A stretch of 10,621 nt of DNA from Coriobacteriales bacterium (GTDB lineage Bacteria > Actinomycetota > Coriobacteriia > Coriobacteriales > JAEZZM01): positions 1 to 10,621 of the forward strand of contig JASBYZ010000048.1 in NCBI GenBank assembly GCA_029983705.1, in the 5' to 3' direction. The notes below the pieces were generated by a model. That model had not been told where the DNA came from. It saw only the letters and a program-made list of their open reading frames with translations, and ran no database searches. Below, one piece after another: positions 1 to 5,940 of this stretch. A program made the position numbers and the translations under genes. Every line of letters starts with the position of its first letter. Position 1 is the stretch's first letter.

Positions 1-103
1 GCACACTCTTTCCCGCTTTAATCTGAAGATGCGTTACGGTTTGCGTATCGCTTTCAAAGAGATGCTCTGCCAGTTGACCATCTTTGGCTTGATAGATTTG
101 CAT
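1..103 (-). CDS. Small cupin-like protein, N-terminal part only (runs off the window start)
   Basis: The first 34 residues are visible, from an ATG at 103 reading leftwards off the edge. A GGAG ribosome binding site lies 8 bases before the ATG. The segment around residues 15-34 (FESDTQTVTHLQIKAGKSV) aligns with residues 22-40 of the small cupin at 969-1277 (LDEGGLTIIHIHLEAGVKV). It therefore looks like the first beta strands of a second, related small cupin. The metal-binding histidines would lie beyond the edge and cannot be checked. It starts only 30 bases after the methyltransferase stop, so the two are probably co-transcribed. Substrate and role are unknown. The cupin call is an inference from similarity to the neighbour. 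Confidence 0.55.
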   Translation of the reverse strand, partial: MQIYQAKDGQLAEHLFESDTQTVTHLQIKAGKSV

Positions 104-133
104 AGTTTAAACTCCATTCTAACGAGGTAATGA

Positions 134-886
134 CTACTTAAGTTTTCGAGAAACAACTGCTATATAGCGCAGTTTGTCTTTATTTGCCATAAAGAAGTTT
201 TTCATTGAAAGAAAATACTCACGATTTTCTGCCTTCATGCCGTTTCTCACAATTTTTGCTGCATTAAGAGCGCCTTCATCTTTGAGAAGTCCTTTGGGAG
301 AGATTAAGGTCATCTCGCCAGGCTTATAGTTTTGCACACTAAAGCCCGCACCTTCAAAGTAAGACATCCAATTCTCAAAGGTCTCAGGATGCACGCCAAG
401 CTTGATAGTTTTGCCAAGTGATTTTCTCAGCTTTTCGTCGTCTTCTAAAAGCATAACGTCGTGAGTGAGCAAATATCCGCCAGGTTTAAGCACCCTAAAA
501 TACTCTTGCAATACTGCCTCACGCTTGGATCGAGAGAGTATCGTAAGCATTGCCTCGTTTACTACAACATCAAAGCACTCGTCTTTAAACGGTAAGTCTT
601 GTGCGTCAGCTAACTCTACGCTACAGCTCTCAGTAAGGCCAAGATTTTCAATATTTTCTCGAGCTTCTTTAACGAGATAATCAAACTTATCTACACCAAC
701 AACAGAACAGCCAAAACGAGAAGCAATTTCCATCATTGATTGGCCTCTGTTGCAAGCTACCTCTAAAACCTTAGTGTCTGCGCTAATTTCAGCGTTTTGA
801 AGTAAGAAATCCGTGGCTTCCTTTCCGCCTGGACGCAAGCGTGTTTTGCCTAAACTTGCTAAAAACTCATGACCTGCTAATGCCAT
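134..886 (-). CDS. Class I SAM-dependent methyltransferase (Methyltransf_11/UbiE-like), substrate unknown
   Basis: A 250-residue cytoplasmic methyltransferase with a Rossmann-like SAM-binding fold. Visible motifs are motif I VLEVACNRGQS (residues 40-50), the acidic residue ending strand 2 in VVGVDKF (D66), ADAQDLPF (93-100), the FDVVVNEAML strand (105-114) and VLKPGGYLL (132-140). A C-terminal extension of about 100 residues should carry substrate specificity, which cannot be read from sequence. I chose the ATG at 886 because GGAG sits 5 bases before it. The frame stays open to an ATG at 955, adding 23 residues, but that start lacks a comparable site and the extra residues precede the usual fold. 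It lies 82 bases after one small cupin and 30 bases before another, all on the same strand, suggesting one operon. The family covers small-molecule, quinone and macromolecule methylation, so no specific reaction is assigned. Confidence 0.85.
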   Translation of the reverse strand: MALAGHEFLASLGKTRLRPGGKEATDFLLQNAEISADTKVLEVACNRGQSMMEIASRFGCSVVGVDKFDYLVKEARENIENLGLTESCSVELADAQDLPFKDECFDVVVNEAMLTILSRSKREAVLQEYFRVLKPGGYLLTHDVMLLEDDEKLRKSLGKTIKLGVHPETFENWMSYFEGAGFSVQNYKPGEMTLISPKGLLKDEGALNAAKIVRNGMKAENREYFLSMKNFFMANKDKLRYIAVVSRKLK

Positions 887-968
887 ATTTTCTCCTGACT
901 GTCTAAGCTTATTTGCTGAAAATATAGCATTGTTAGATATAGTTAACTGTTGCAAATGCTACCAAATA

Positions 969-1277
969 TTACTTTTTTAAAATAGATTTTACGACCATGA
1001 TGTCGCTCTCTTCTACTGACTCAAGATGGTGCCACTCATTAGGAGCTAAAGCGATAACTTTGCCAGGAACAATCTCTACAGTCTCCTCGTCAGAACTAAA
1101 GAGCACCTTGCCCTTATAAATAATTATCACTGCACTCTCAGGTGTATGATGACGAGAAACTTTTACGCCCGCTTCAAGATGAATATGTATGATTGTGAGC
1201 CCACCTTCGTCAAGGAGGGTTTCAAGCTGTTGTGTGTCACTTGTGGTAAATTTTTTATTACGCTCTACCTTTCTCAC
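969..1277 (-). CDS. Small single-domain cupin protein
   Basis: A 102-residue protein that is essentially one cupin beta barrel. The first cupin motif is recognisable around residues 43-56 (RHHTPESAVIIIYKG), with H43, H44 and E47 as likely metal ligands. The second motif follows around residues 71-84 (PGKVIALAPNEWHH), with H83 or H84 as the fourth ligand. A metal-binding fold is therefore likely, but whether it is an enzyme or a binding protein is open. The start is GTG at 1277. An in-frame stop lies 4 bases upstream and no other standard start codon is available nearby, yet the ribosome binding site is weak (AAAAG directly before GTG). It is the first gene of the probable cupin, methyltransferase, cupin operon and has its own candidate promoter. 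Its relatedness to the truncated cupin at the window start suggests duplication. Confidence 0.75.
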   Translation of the reverse strand: MRKVERNKKFTTSDTQQLETLLDEGGLTIIHIHLEAGVKVSRHHTPESAVIIIYKGKVLFSSDEETVEIVPGKVIALAPNEWHHLESVEESDIMVVKSILKK

Positions 1278-1282
1278 CTTTT

Positions 1283-1300
1283 AGTGTTATGTCGTACACT
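1283..1300. promoter_or_regulatory. Inverted repeat AGTGT-N8-ACACT, possible operator
   Basis: A perfect 5-base inverted repeat (1283-1287 and 1296-1300) lies over the predicted transcription start of the cupin operon, just upstream of its GTG start. Position and symmetry would fit a repressor operator. The arms are short and could arise by chance, and no matching regulator gene is recognised in the window. Confidence 0.2.
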
Positions 1301-1302
1301 TC

Positions 1303-1331
1303 AGAATACTAAAAAAGTTAAGACAGGTAAA
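1303..1331 (-). promoter_or_regulatory. Candidate sigma-70-type promoter for the cupin/methyltransferase operon
   Basis: Read on the minus strand, TTTACC (1331-1326) and TATTCT (1308-1303) are separated by 17 bases. Each hexamer matches 4 of 6 consensus positions. The predicted start point near 1296 is about 19 bases before the GTG start. It lies in the short gap after the sensor kinase stop codon, so the operon need not depend on read-through from the two-component genes. The hexamers are imperfect and this is a by-eye call. Confidence 0.35.
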
Positions 1332-1336
1332 CTATA

Positions 1337-2641
1337 TTATCTCTCAGAGAGATTAAAGAAAAGCTTTGTGCACAGTCCCGGATTATTGTAGGAAAGCTCT
1401 AGTGTGCCCTCATGTAGCGCAACTATCCTTTTGAGTATTGAGATTCCAAAATTAGCGTGATTGTTAAGGTAGTCTGATGAGTCAATCTCTTCAAGCTTCT
1501 CCTTACTGATACCGCCATTATCTTCAATAGTTACGCAGGCGCTTTTGCCGCTCTTAGTCAAACTTATTTTAATAGCAACCTGATCATTGTGGTAAATGCT
1601 GTTGAGCAAAACGTTACGAATTGCGCGCTCAATCAAGTTTTTATCGCCATCAATAGAAAGTCTCTCAAAGTGCACAAACTCGATAGTAAAATCGCGATCA
1701 ATGCTATTAAGTAGAGCAATACTCATATCTCTCAGCAGTGCTTCTAAGTCTATCTTGCTCACCTTTGCTATCCCCTCTCCACTTTCGAGGCGATAAACCA
1801 TATTAAGTCCGTCAAGAATTCTTGTAATGCTTTGGGTATTTGATTCAATCACCTTGAGGCTTTTGTGTTCGGGTAGCTCATCTGAGAGCTTTTGTGTGTA
1901 TGCTGAAATAAGTGCAAGAGGCGTGCGCAAATCATGACTTATCCCTCTCAGCCAGCTATTTCTTTGAAGCTTTGCCTGCTCTAAATTTTGAGAGGTCTTA
2001 TTGAGCGCAGCTTTAATATGTTTAAGCTGTCCTTTTTCATCCAACTCAACGCTTTGATTGTCAGAGAGCTTTATGATTGACTTCGTAATTGGCGTAATCT
2101 CTTTATTAATTGCGTGCTTTGAGGCGTAGTAGCTTACAAAGAGTATGATAAAGAGCGCTGCCAAGATGATGAGTGGTAGGGCTAGTAAAAAATTAAAGTC
2201 AGAAACTTGCATATACAAAGTAGAAAACTTTGTATATGAGTCTTTAGGATAGATAAAGACTAAGAGCTTATCGTCAACAATATAGCTAAACACAGGATAA
2301 TCTTTAAGGTACCACCTGCTAAAGCTTGCTACTTCAAGTGCACTATAGTCTCTAACAAGTTCTTGGGGTGCCTCAAAGGAGCTCAGGCAGTTTCCATCCC
2401 CATCAAGCACCAAAAGTCCAATATTATTGTGTCTAAGAAAACTCTGCGTCTCTTTAGATAAGTCAAAGAGCCCATCTGATTTAACAAGGCGCAGTGCATA
2501 GCTTGGGTTTGAATAGTTGTCGTGTTGCTCAGCATAACTAAAGAGCGCAAAAAGATAGACCAAGAGCGCAAAGATGATCAAAACGATGGTTATCCCCATA
2601 AACCTTAAGAGGGCTTGAGTAAAAAATTTAATCTCTTTCAC
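1337..2641 (-). CDS. Membrane sensor histidine kinase, partner of the adjacent OmpR-family regulator
   Basis: A 434-residue two-component kinase. Residues 13-36 and 150-172 form two membrane segments flanking an extracytoplasmic domain of about 110 residues, the size expected of NisK/SpaK-type peptide sensors rather than the short loop of BceS-type kinases. A weak HAMP-like linker (about 175-225) leads to the H-box GISHDLRTPL with phospho-acceptor H236, the N-box around N343/N347 (LLNSIYHN), and the ATP lid. The G1 box is unusual: DNGGIS (374-379) is one residue shorter than the common DNGxGI. The G2 box is the weak NFGIS (398-401). The start is GTG at 2641, overlapping the regulator stop codon by 4 bases, which implies translational coupling. 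The divergent LanFEG-type transporter suggests it senses a lantibiotic or other antimicrobial peptide. Kinase identity is secure; the ligand is inferred. Confidence 0.92.
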   Translation of the reverse strand: MKEIKFFTQALLRFMGITIVLIIFALLVYLFALFSYAEQHDNYSNPSYALRLVKSDGLFDLSKETQSFLRHNNIGLLVLDGDGNCLSSFEAPQELVRDYSALEVASFSRWYLKDYPVFSYIVDDKLLVFIYPKDSYTKFSTLYMQVSDFNFLLALPLIILAALFIILFVSYYASKHAINKEITPITKSIIKLSDNQSVELDEKGQLKHIKAALNKTSQNLEQAKLQRNSWLRGISHDLRTPLALISAYTQKLSDELPEHKSLKVIESNTQSITRILDGLNMVYRLESGEGIAKVSKIDLEALLRDMSIALLNSIDRDFTIEFVHFERLSIDGDKNLIERAIRNVLLNSIYHNDQVAIKISLTKSGKSACVTIEDNGGISKEKLEEIDSSDYLNNHANFGISILKRIVALHEGTLELSYNNPGLCTKLFFNLSER

Positions 2642-3327
2642 GCGCGCACCTTTAAAACGTAGCCAAGACCCTTATAGGTTAATAAGCTTTGGGGATCAGA
2701 TGGATTGAGCTCAATTTTTTGTCTAATCTTTCTCATGTGTGCCATTAAGGTATTCTCATAAGCAAAATGCTCTGGCCCCCACACGTACTCTAATATTTGG
2801 TCAATTGAGACAATTCTATTCTTATTACGGTAGAGTACCTGCAAAATTTTAAATTCTTTAGCAGTAAGACTTATCTCCATCCCTTCTTTAATTACGAGGG
2901 CGCGCGAAAAATCAATTTGGGCACTCTCAAGCTCTACTAGATCTACCTCTGGATATGCACGGTTAAGAATCGCTTGTAAACGAAGGATTAAGTCGCGCTC
3001 TTTAAAAGGCTTAACAATGTAGTCATCTGCCCCTAGATCAAAGCCGCTGTACTGCTGTTCTATATCTGAGACTGCCGATAAAAACAAAACCGGTATTGTT
3101 GAGGATTGTCTGATGTGCCTGATAATGTCAAAGCCGCTGCCATCGGGAAGCATAATATCAAGAATGGCAAAATCAATCTGCTCTACATCAAATATCTCGA
3201 AAGCTTCTTTCACGCTTTTTGCAGTATAAATACGGCTATAGCCTTCTTTTCTTAACACAGCTGCAAGGTAGTCTAAAAGCTCAGGCTCATCATCTACTAT
3301 AAGCAGGCGTCTCATCTTATTGCTCAC
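2638..3327 (-). CDS. OmpR/PhoB-family response regulator, probable activator of the divergent LanFEG transporter
   Basis: A 229-residue regulator with an N-terminal receiver domain (about 1-115) and a C-terminal winged-helix DNA-binding domain (about 130-228). Receiver landmarks are the acidic pair in LLIVDDE (D12, D13), phospho-acceptor D57 in FAILDIMLPDGSG, S84 in LFLSAVS and K106 in YIVKPF. The C-terminal YKGLGYVL is typical of the OmpR winged helix. I prefer the GTG at 3327 because GAGG lies 8 bases before it. The frame also allows a GTG at 3336, which overlaps that site, and an ATG at 3315. It is followed by the kinase with a 4-base overlap and faces the transporter genes across a gap holding TTAAG direct repeats, its most likely binding site. 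Control of the transporter is inferred from this arrangement. Confidence 0.92.
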   Translation of the reverse strand: MSNKMRRLLIVDDEPELLDYLAAVLRKEGYSRIYTAKSVKEAFEIFDVEQIDFAILDIMLPDGSGFDIIRHIRQSSTIPVLFLSAVSDIEQQYSGFDLGADDYIVKPFKERDLILRLQAILNRAYPEVDLVELESAQIDFSRALVIKEGMEISLTAKEFKILQVLYRNKNRIVSIDQILEYVWGPEHFAYENTLMAHMRKIRQKIELNPSDPQSLLTYKGLGYVLKVRA

Positions 3328-3347
3328 ATCTTTCACCTCAAGAAAAT

Positions 3348-3376
3348 TTTATCAGCACACAGCTTTCCCCGATCAA
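3348..3376 (-). promoter_or_regulatory. Candidate promoter for the response regulator/kinase operon
   Basis: On the minus strand, TTGATC (3376-3371) and GATAAA (3353-3348) are spaced by exactly 17 bases, each matching 4 of 6 consensus positions. Initiation would fall near 3341, immediately before the GAGG ribosome binding site, giving a very short leader. The -35 box is only 2 bases from the TTAAG repeat array, so the regulator bound there could also influence its own operon. Confidence 0.45.
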
Positions 3377-3378
3377 AA

Positions 3379-3415
3379 ATTAAGGACATTTTAAGGTAGA
3401 CATCATTTTAAAGTA
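3379..3415. promoter_or_regulatory. Direct-repeat operator ATTAAG-N5-TTTAAG plus a third TTTAAA copy
   Basis: ATTAAG (3379-3384) and TTTAAG (3390-3395) are direct repeats 11 bases apart, one helical turn, the geometry bound by dimers of OmpR-family regulators. The pattern fits the published CiaR consensus NTTAAG-N5-WTTAAG and the 11-base phasing of SpaR boxes. A further related copy occurs at 3407-3412 within CATTTTAAAGTA (3404-3415), which repeats CATTTTAAGGTA (3387-3398) 17 bases downstream. The array lies between the regulator and transporter genes and is the obvious binding site for the adjacent regulator. No good -35 box is seen for the transporter, as expected for an activator-dependent promoter. 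Confidence 0.5.
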
Positions 3416-3435
3416 AGCCAAGCTTATTAGGCTTA
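3414..3435. promoter_or_regulatory. Inverted repeat TAAGCC-N10-GGCTTA upstream of the transporter genes
   Basis: A perfect 6-base inverted repeat (3414-3419 and 3430-3435) separates the TTAAG repeats from the ATPase ribosome binding site at 3454-3458. It could be a second operator or, if transcription starts upstream of it, a small leader hairpin. No T-run follows, so it is not a terminator. The function is unknown. Confidence 0.3.
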
Positions 3436-3465
3436 TCTTTAGATAATTTGTCTGGAGGTAAACAT

Positions 3466-4371
3466 ATGAATGAAATCATATCGCTTAACAATGTCACAAA
3501 AAGCTATGGTGACAAAACAGTTGTTGACATCAAAAATCTTCATATTCAGAAAAATTCTGTCTATGGACTCATTGGCCCTAATGGTGCTGGCAAGTCTACA
3601 ACAATGAAAATGATTTGTGGACTCACAAGCCCAAGCAGTGGAACTATTAGTATTGGTGGGGAGATTTTTAGCAATAAAAACCGCTATCAGGTACTCAAGC
3701 ACATTGGCTCACTTATTGAGTCTCCCGCATACTACGATAATTTAAGTGGATACGACAATCTTAATATAGTTAAAGAGTATAAAGGATTAAAAGAGTCTGA
3801 CATTGCCCAAGCTCTTGATATCGTGGGGCTTACTAAGCATAAGGATAAGCAAGTTAAAAACTACTCCTTAGGCATGAAACAAAGGATAGGTATTGCCACT
3901 GCTCTTATTGGTTTTCCAGAAATCATCATTTTAGATGAGCCAACAAACGGTTTAGATCCACAGGCTATGGCAGACATGAGAGGCATAATTAGCTCACTCG
4001 TTAAAGACTATAATTCTACCGTTCTCATCTCTTCTCATATCTTAGATGAAATAGAGAAAATAGCAGACAGCATAAGCATTATTGGTCAAGGTAAAATACT
4101 TTACCAAGGAACAATCACAAACTTCAAAAACACTCATCAGTCAGATATCTCACTTAAGACCTCAAACAATATACAGGCAAGTCAAATTCTTTCAGACTTT
4201 AATGCAAAACTCCTCCCTGATTCAGTACGTCTTCCTTTCATAGAAAATGAAGCGCTTGAGGTGGTATTAGACTGCCTCTATCAAAACAAAATCTATCCGT
4301 ACAGAATTACCGAAGACAAGAAATCTTTAGAGGATATCTTCTTAGACTTCACCAAGTCTGAGCATTTATAG
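3466..4371 (+). CDS. ABC transporter ATP-binding protein, lantibiotic immunity LanF type
   Basis: A 301-residue cytoplasmic ATPase that powers the two following permeases. Walker A GPNGAGKST is at 37-45, the signature YSLGMKQR at 133-140, Walker B IIILDEPTNGLDP at 153-165 and the switch histidine at H191 (SSHILDE). The usual Q-loop glutamine is replaced by glutamate: SLIESPAYY with E85. This E-loop is known for LanF proteins of lantibiotic self-protection exporters (NukF, NisF, SpaF) and supports the subfamily. The ATG at 3466 is chosen because GGAGG lies 7 bases before it; an in-frame TTG at 3448 is upstream of that site. LanFEG exporters remove lantibiotics from the membrane to the outside. 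No lantibiotic synthesis gene is visible, so it may serve resistance to foreign peptides. Confidence 0.9.
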   Translation: MNEIISLNNVTKSYGDKTVVDIKNLHIQKNSVYGLIGPNGAGKSTTMKMICGLTSPSSGTISIGGEIFSNKNRYQVLKHIGSLIESPAYYDNLSGYDNLNIVKEYKGLKESDIAQALDIVGLTKHKDKQVKNYSLGMKQRIGIATALIGFPEIIILDEPTNGLDPQAMADMRGIISSLVKDYNSTVLISSHILDEIEKIADSISIIGQGKILYQGTITNFKNTHQSDISLKTSNNIQASQILSDFNAKLLPDSVRLPFIENEALEVVLDCLYQNKIYPYRITEDKKSLEDIFLDFTKSEHL

Positions 4372-4383
4372 GGACTGATACGC

Positions 4384-5142
4384 ATGAGAACATCCTTACT
4401 CAAACTTGAGGTCCTTAAAGATAGGGGCACAAAAGATATCCTTGCTGCCCTCTTAGTTACCCTCGTGTCAATTGGCTTTATGTCTGTCACCTTTTTTTCA
4501 TCCGATTTTAGATCCACCATGGATACCTCAGAATTTGCCTGGCCAAAACTTCTAGATAACATTTTATTAATGAAAGTTATTATTATGCCGGTGTTTATTG
4601 CATCCATCGCTGGCAGGTCAGTTGAAATAGAAGACGCACATAATATGTGGAATCTTATTAAGAGCTCAGGAGTTTCTCTTCAAAAGCTCTATTTCACTAA
4701 GTTTTTATACTGTGCCCTTAAGCTTTTTATCTTTCAGATTATTGATTGGATTATCACACTTAGCTTTATTCATCTTGGAGGTATGACTCAACAAGCCCCA
4801 CTACTATTGATAAGTACCACCTTTGTATCGCAGCTTGCCATCTCATACATGCTACTTGCTATCCACTATGTTCTCTCACTCAAGTGGTCAAATCAGCTTA
4901 TTAGCACTGCAATTTCAATTATTGGCGCCTTAAGCGGCATTATATTTTTGCTCCTTGGAAGTAAATTTTCATCCTTTAACCCCTACAGCTGGATGGGCCA
5001 TTTAATGACCATAGGAACTGAAAAGACTGCTGATGGCTGGAATATGTATTTTATCGACCAAGATCCAAAGATTTTTATTCTTTCTTTAATAATTGGCACC
5101 CTCATTCTCATTGTGGGATCTAAATTGATGAGGAGTAAATAA
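4384..5142 (+). CDS. ABC-2-type permease, LanE/MutE-like subunit of the peptide exporter
   Basis: A 252-residue integral membrane protein with about six hydrophobic segments, near residues 18-40, 60-78, 108-130, 139-162, 171-192 and 229-247. The cytoplasmic stretch after segment 2 (RSVEIEDAHNMWNLIKSSGVSLQKLYFTKF, residues 78-107, abridged motifs ED..NMW.L..S and KLY..K) is the coupling-helix region typical of ABC-2 permeases of bacteriocin immunity. It starts 12 bases after the ATPase stop with a modest GGGA site 9 bases ahead, and its stop shares one base with the start of the next permease. The E rather than G assignment rests on gene order and general resemblance. Together with its neighbours it should form a heterodimeric permease carrying lantibiotic-like peptides out of the membrane. 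Confidence 0.82.
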   Translation: MRTSLLKLEVLKDRGTKDILAALLVTLVSIGFMSVTFFSSDFRSTMDTSEFAWPKLLDNILLMKVIIMPVFIASIAGRSVEIEDAHNMWNLIKSSGVSLQKLYFTKFLYCALKLFIFQIIDWIITLSFIHLGGMTQQAPLLLISTTFVSQLAISYMLLAIHYVLSLKWSNQLISTAISIIGALSGIIFLLLGSKFSSFNPYSWMGHLMTIGTEKTADGWNMYFIDQDPKIFILSLIIGTLILIVGSKLMRSK

Positions 5143-5873
5143 TGAAGATATTTCTAAGTGAATTGAGGAAGTTAAAGCGCTCGAGCATCATTTTGCCTCT
5201 CCTTATTGTTCCTTTAATCTCTGTAATATTTGGTAGTTTAAACTTTGTATTTAACCGAGAAATACTCACTCGTGAGTGGGTAAGCCTTATCACCCAGGTC
5301 TACCTCTTTTATGGCCTCTTTTTTATGCCAGCCTTAATAGGAATTATGTGCTCCTATTCTTGGGGGCTTGAACATAAGAGAAACAATATGAAACTTATAC
5401 TTTCCAGTAAAACATCTTTTGTAAAGATAGTGCTCGCAAAAACTGCTGTGGTCTTTTGCATATATGCTATAAGTCAGCTCTACTTATTTATTCTCTATCT
5501 TATAGCAGGAACTTTGTTTTCTTTTTCAAGCCCACTGCCCTTAGAGCTTGTAGGCCTGTATATTGTTTCAAGCCTTGTTGCGGGATACTTAGTTTGCATG
5601 CAGAGCTATATCTCACTCAAAATTAAGTCGTTTACCATACCAATAGTCATTGCAGTTGGCTTTAGCTTTCTTTCAATACTTATTGCTCAAAATAATGTGG
5701 TAACTGCGCTTAAATACGTATTTTCAAACGTTAGTGTAGTGTTAAACATGAATGCTTTTCCTGATACTGACTTAAGCCAAGTTGATTTAATAATCATGCT
5801 TATCATGTCAGCTCTAGTCTCTGCTATCTTTATTGGGCTTCAAGTACGCGAACTCAAACGTAGGGTAAGATAA
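5142..5873 (+). CDS. ABC-2-type permease, LanG/MutG-like subunit of the peptide exporter
   Basis: A 243-residue membrane protein with about six hydrophobic segments, near residues 15-36, 52-72, 99-124, 134-155, 164-182 and 213-233. The region EWVSLITQVYLFYGLFF (45-61), followed by LEHKRNNMKLILSS (76-89), resembles the conserved start of LanG permeases, where a Q-x-x-x-F-Y-x-x-F-F pattern precedes an EHK..NN coupling segment. The ATG overlaps the previous stop by one base (TAATG), with AGGAG 6 bases ahead, so translation is coupled. The length and six-segment layout match the family, and no truncation is seen. It ends the transporter operon, 67 bases from the convergent tyrS stop codon. With the LanE-like subunit it forms the export channel; the substrate peptide is inferred. 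Confidence 0.83.
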   Translation: MKIFLSELRKLKRSSIILPLLIVPLISVIFGSLNFVFNREILTREWVSLITQVYLFYGLFFMPALIGIMCSYSWGLEHKRNNMKLILSSKTSFVKIVLAKTAVVFCIYAISQLYLFILYLIAGTLFSFSSPLPLELVGLYIVSSLVAGYLVCMQSYISLKIKSFTIPIVIAVGFSFLSILIAQNNVVTALKYVFSNVSVVLNMNAFPDTDLSQVDLIIMLIMSALVSAIFIGLQVRELKRRVR

Positions 5874-5880
5874 ATTAATA

Positions 5881-5911
5881 AGCCTCGGAAAGTGTTTACT
5901 TTTCCGAGGCT
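5881..5911. terminator. Strong hairpin between convergent permease and tyrS genes, probable terminator
   Basis: An 11-base perfect stem (AGCCTCGGAAA at 5881-5891 with TTTCCGAGGCT at 5901-5911) closes a 9-base loop. Read on the minus strand, it starts about 29 bases after the tyrS stop and is followed by a U-rich stretch (8 of 12 bases, with interruptions), so it most likely terminates tyrS. On the plus strand the stem is followed by oligo-A rather than oligo-T, so termination of the transporter operon would be inefficient or of another kind. Confidence 0.7.
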
Positions 5912-5940
5912 CAAAAAAACATTTAAATGCTCTGTTTAGC

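Noticed and set aside
465..680. Plus-strand open frame opposite the methyltransferase
   Set aside because: It lies wholly inside a well-supported gene on the other strand, has no ribosome binding site that I could see, and shows no recognisable motif.
887..955. Upstream ATG at 955 as the methyltransferase start
   Set aside because: The GGAG-supported ATG at 886 fits better; the extra 23 residues precede the normal fold and overlap likely leader sequence.
1339..1353. Palindrome ATCTCTC-A-GAGAGAT at the kinase 3' end as a terminator
   Set aside because: The arms leave almost no loop and no T-run follows directly on the minus strand.
1146..1391. Plus-strand open frame spanning the cupin and the kinase end
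   Set aside because: It overlaps two real genes in antisense, and the predicted protein has no domain-like pattern.
3442..3447. GATAAT as the -10 box of the transporter operon
   Set aside because: The hexamer is good, but transcription would begin at or within the ribosome binding site and no -35 box stands at 16-18 bases.
3439..3702. Minus-strand frame opposite the transporter ATPase start
   Set aside because: It is antisense to the Walker A region, covers the transporter ribosome binding site, and has low-complexity composition without motifs.
4293..4607. Minus-strand frame across the ATPase/permease junction
   Set aside because: Antisense shadow of two clear genes with no supporting features.
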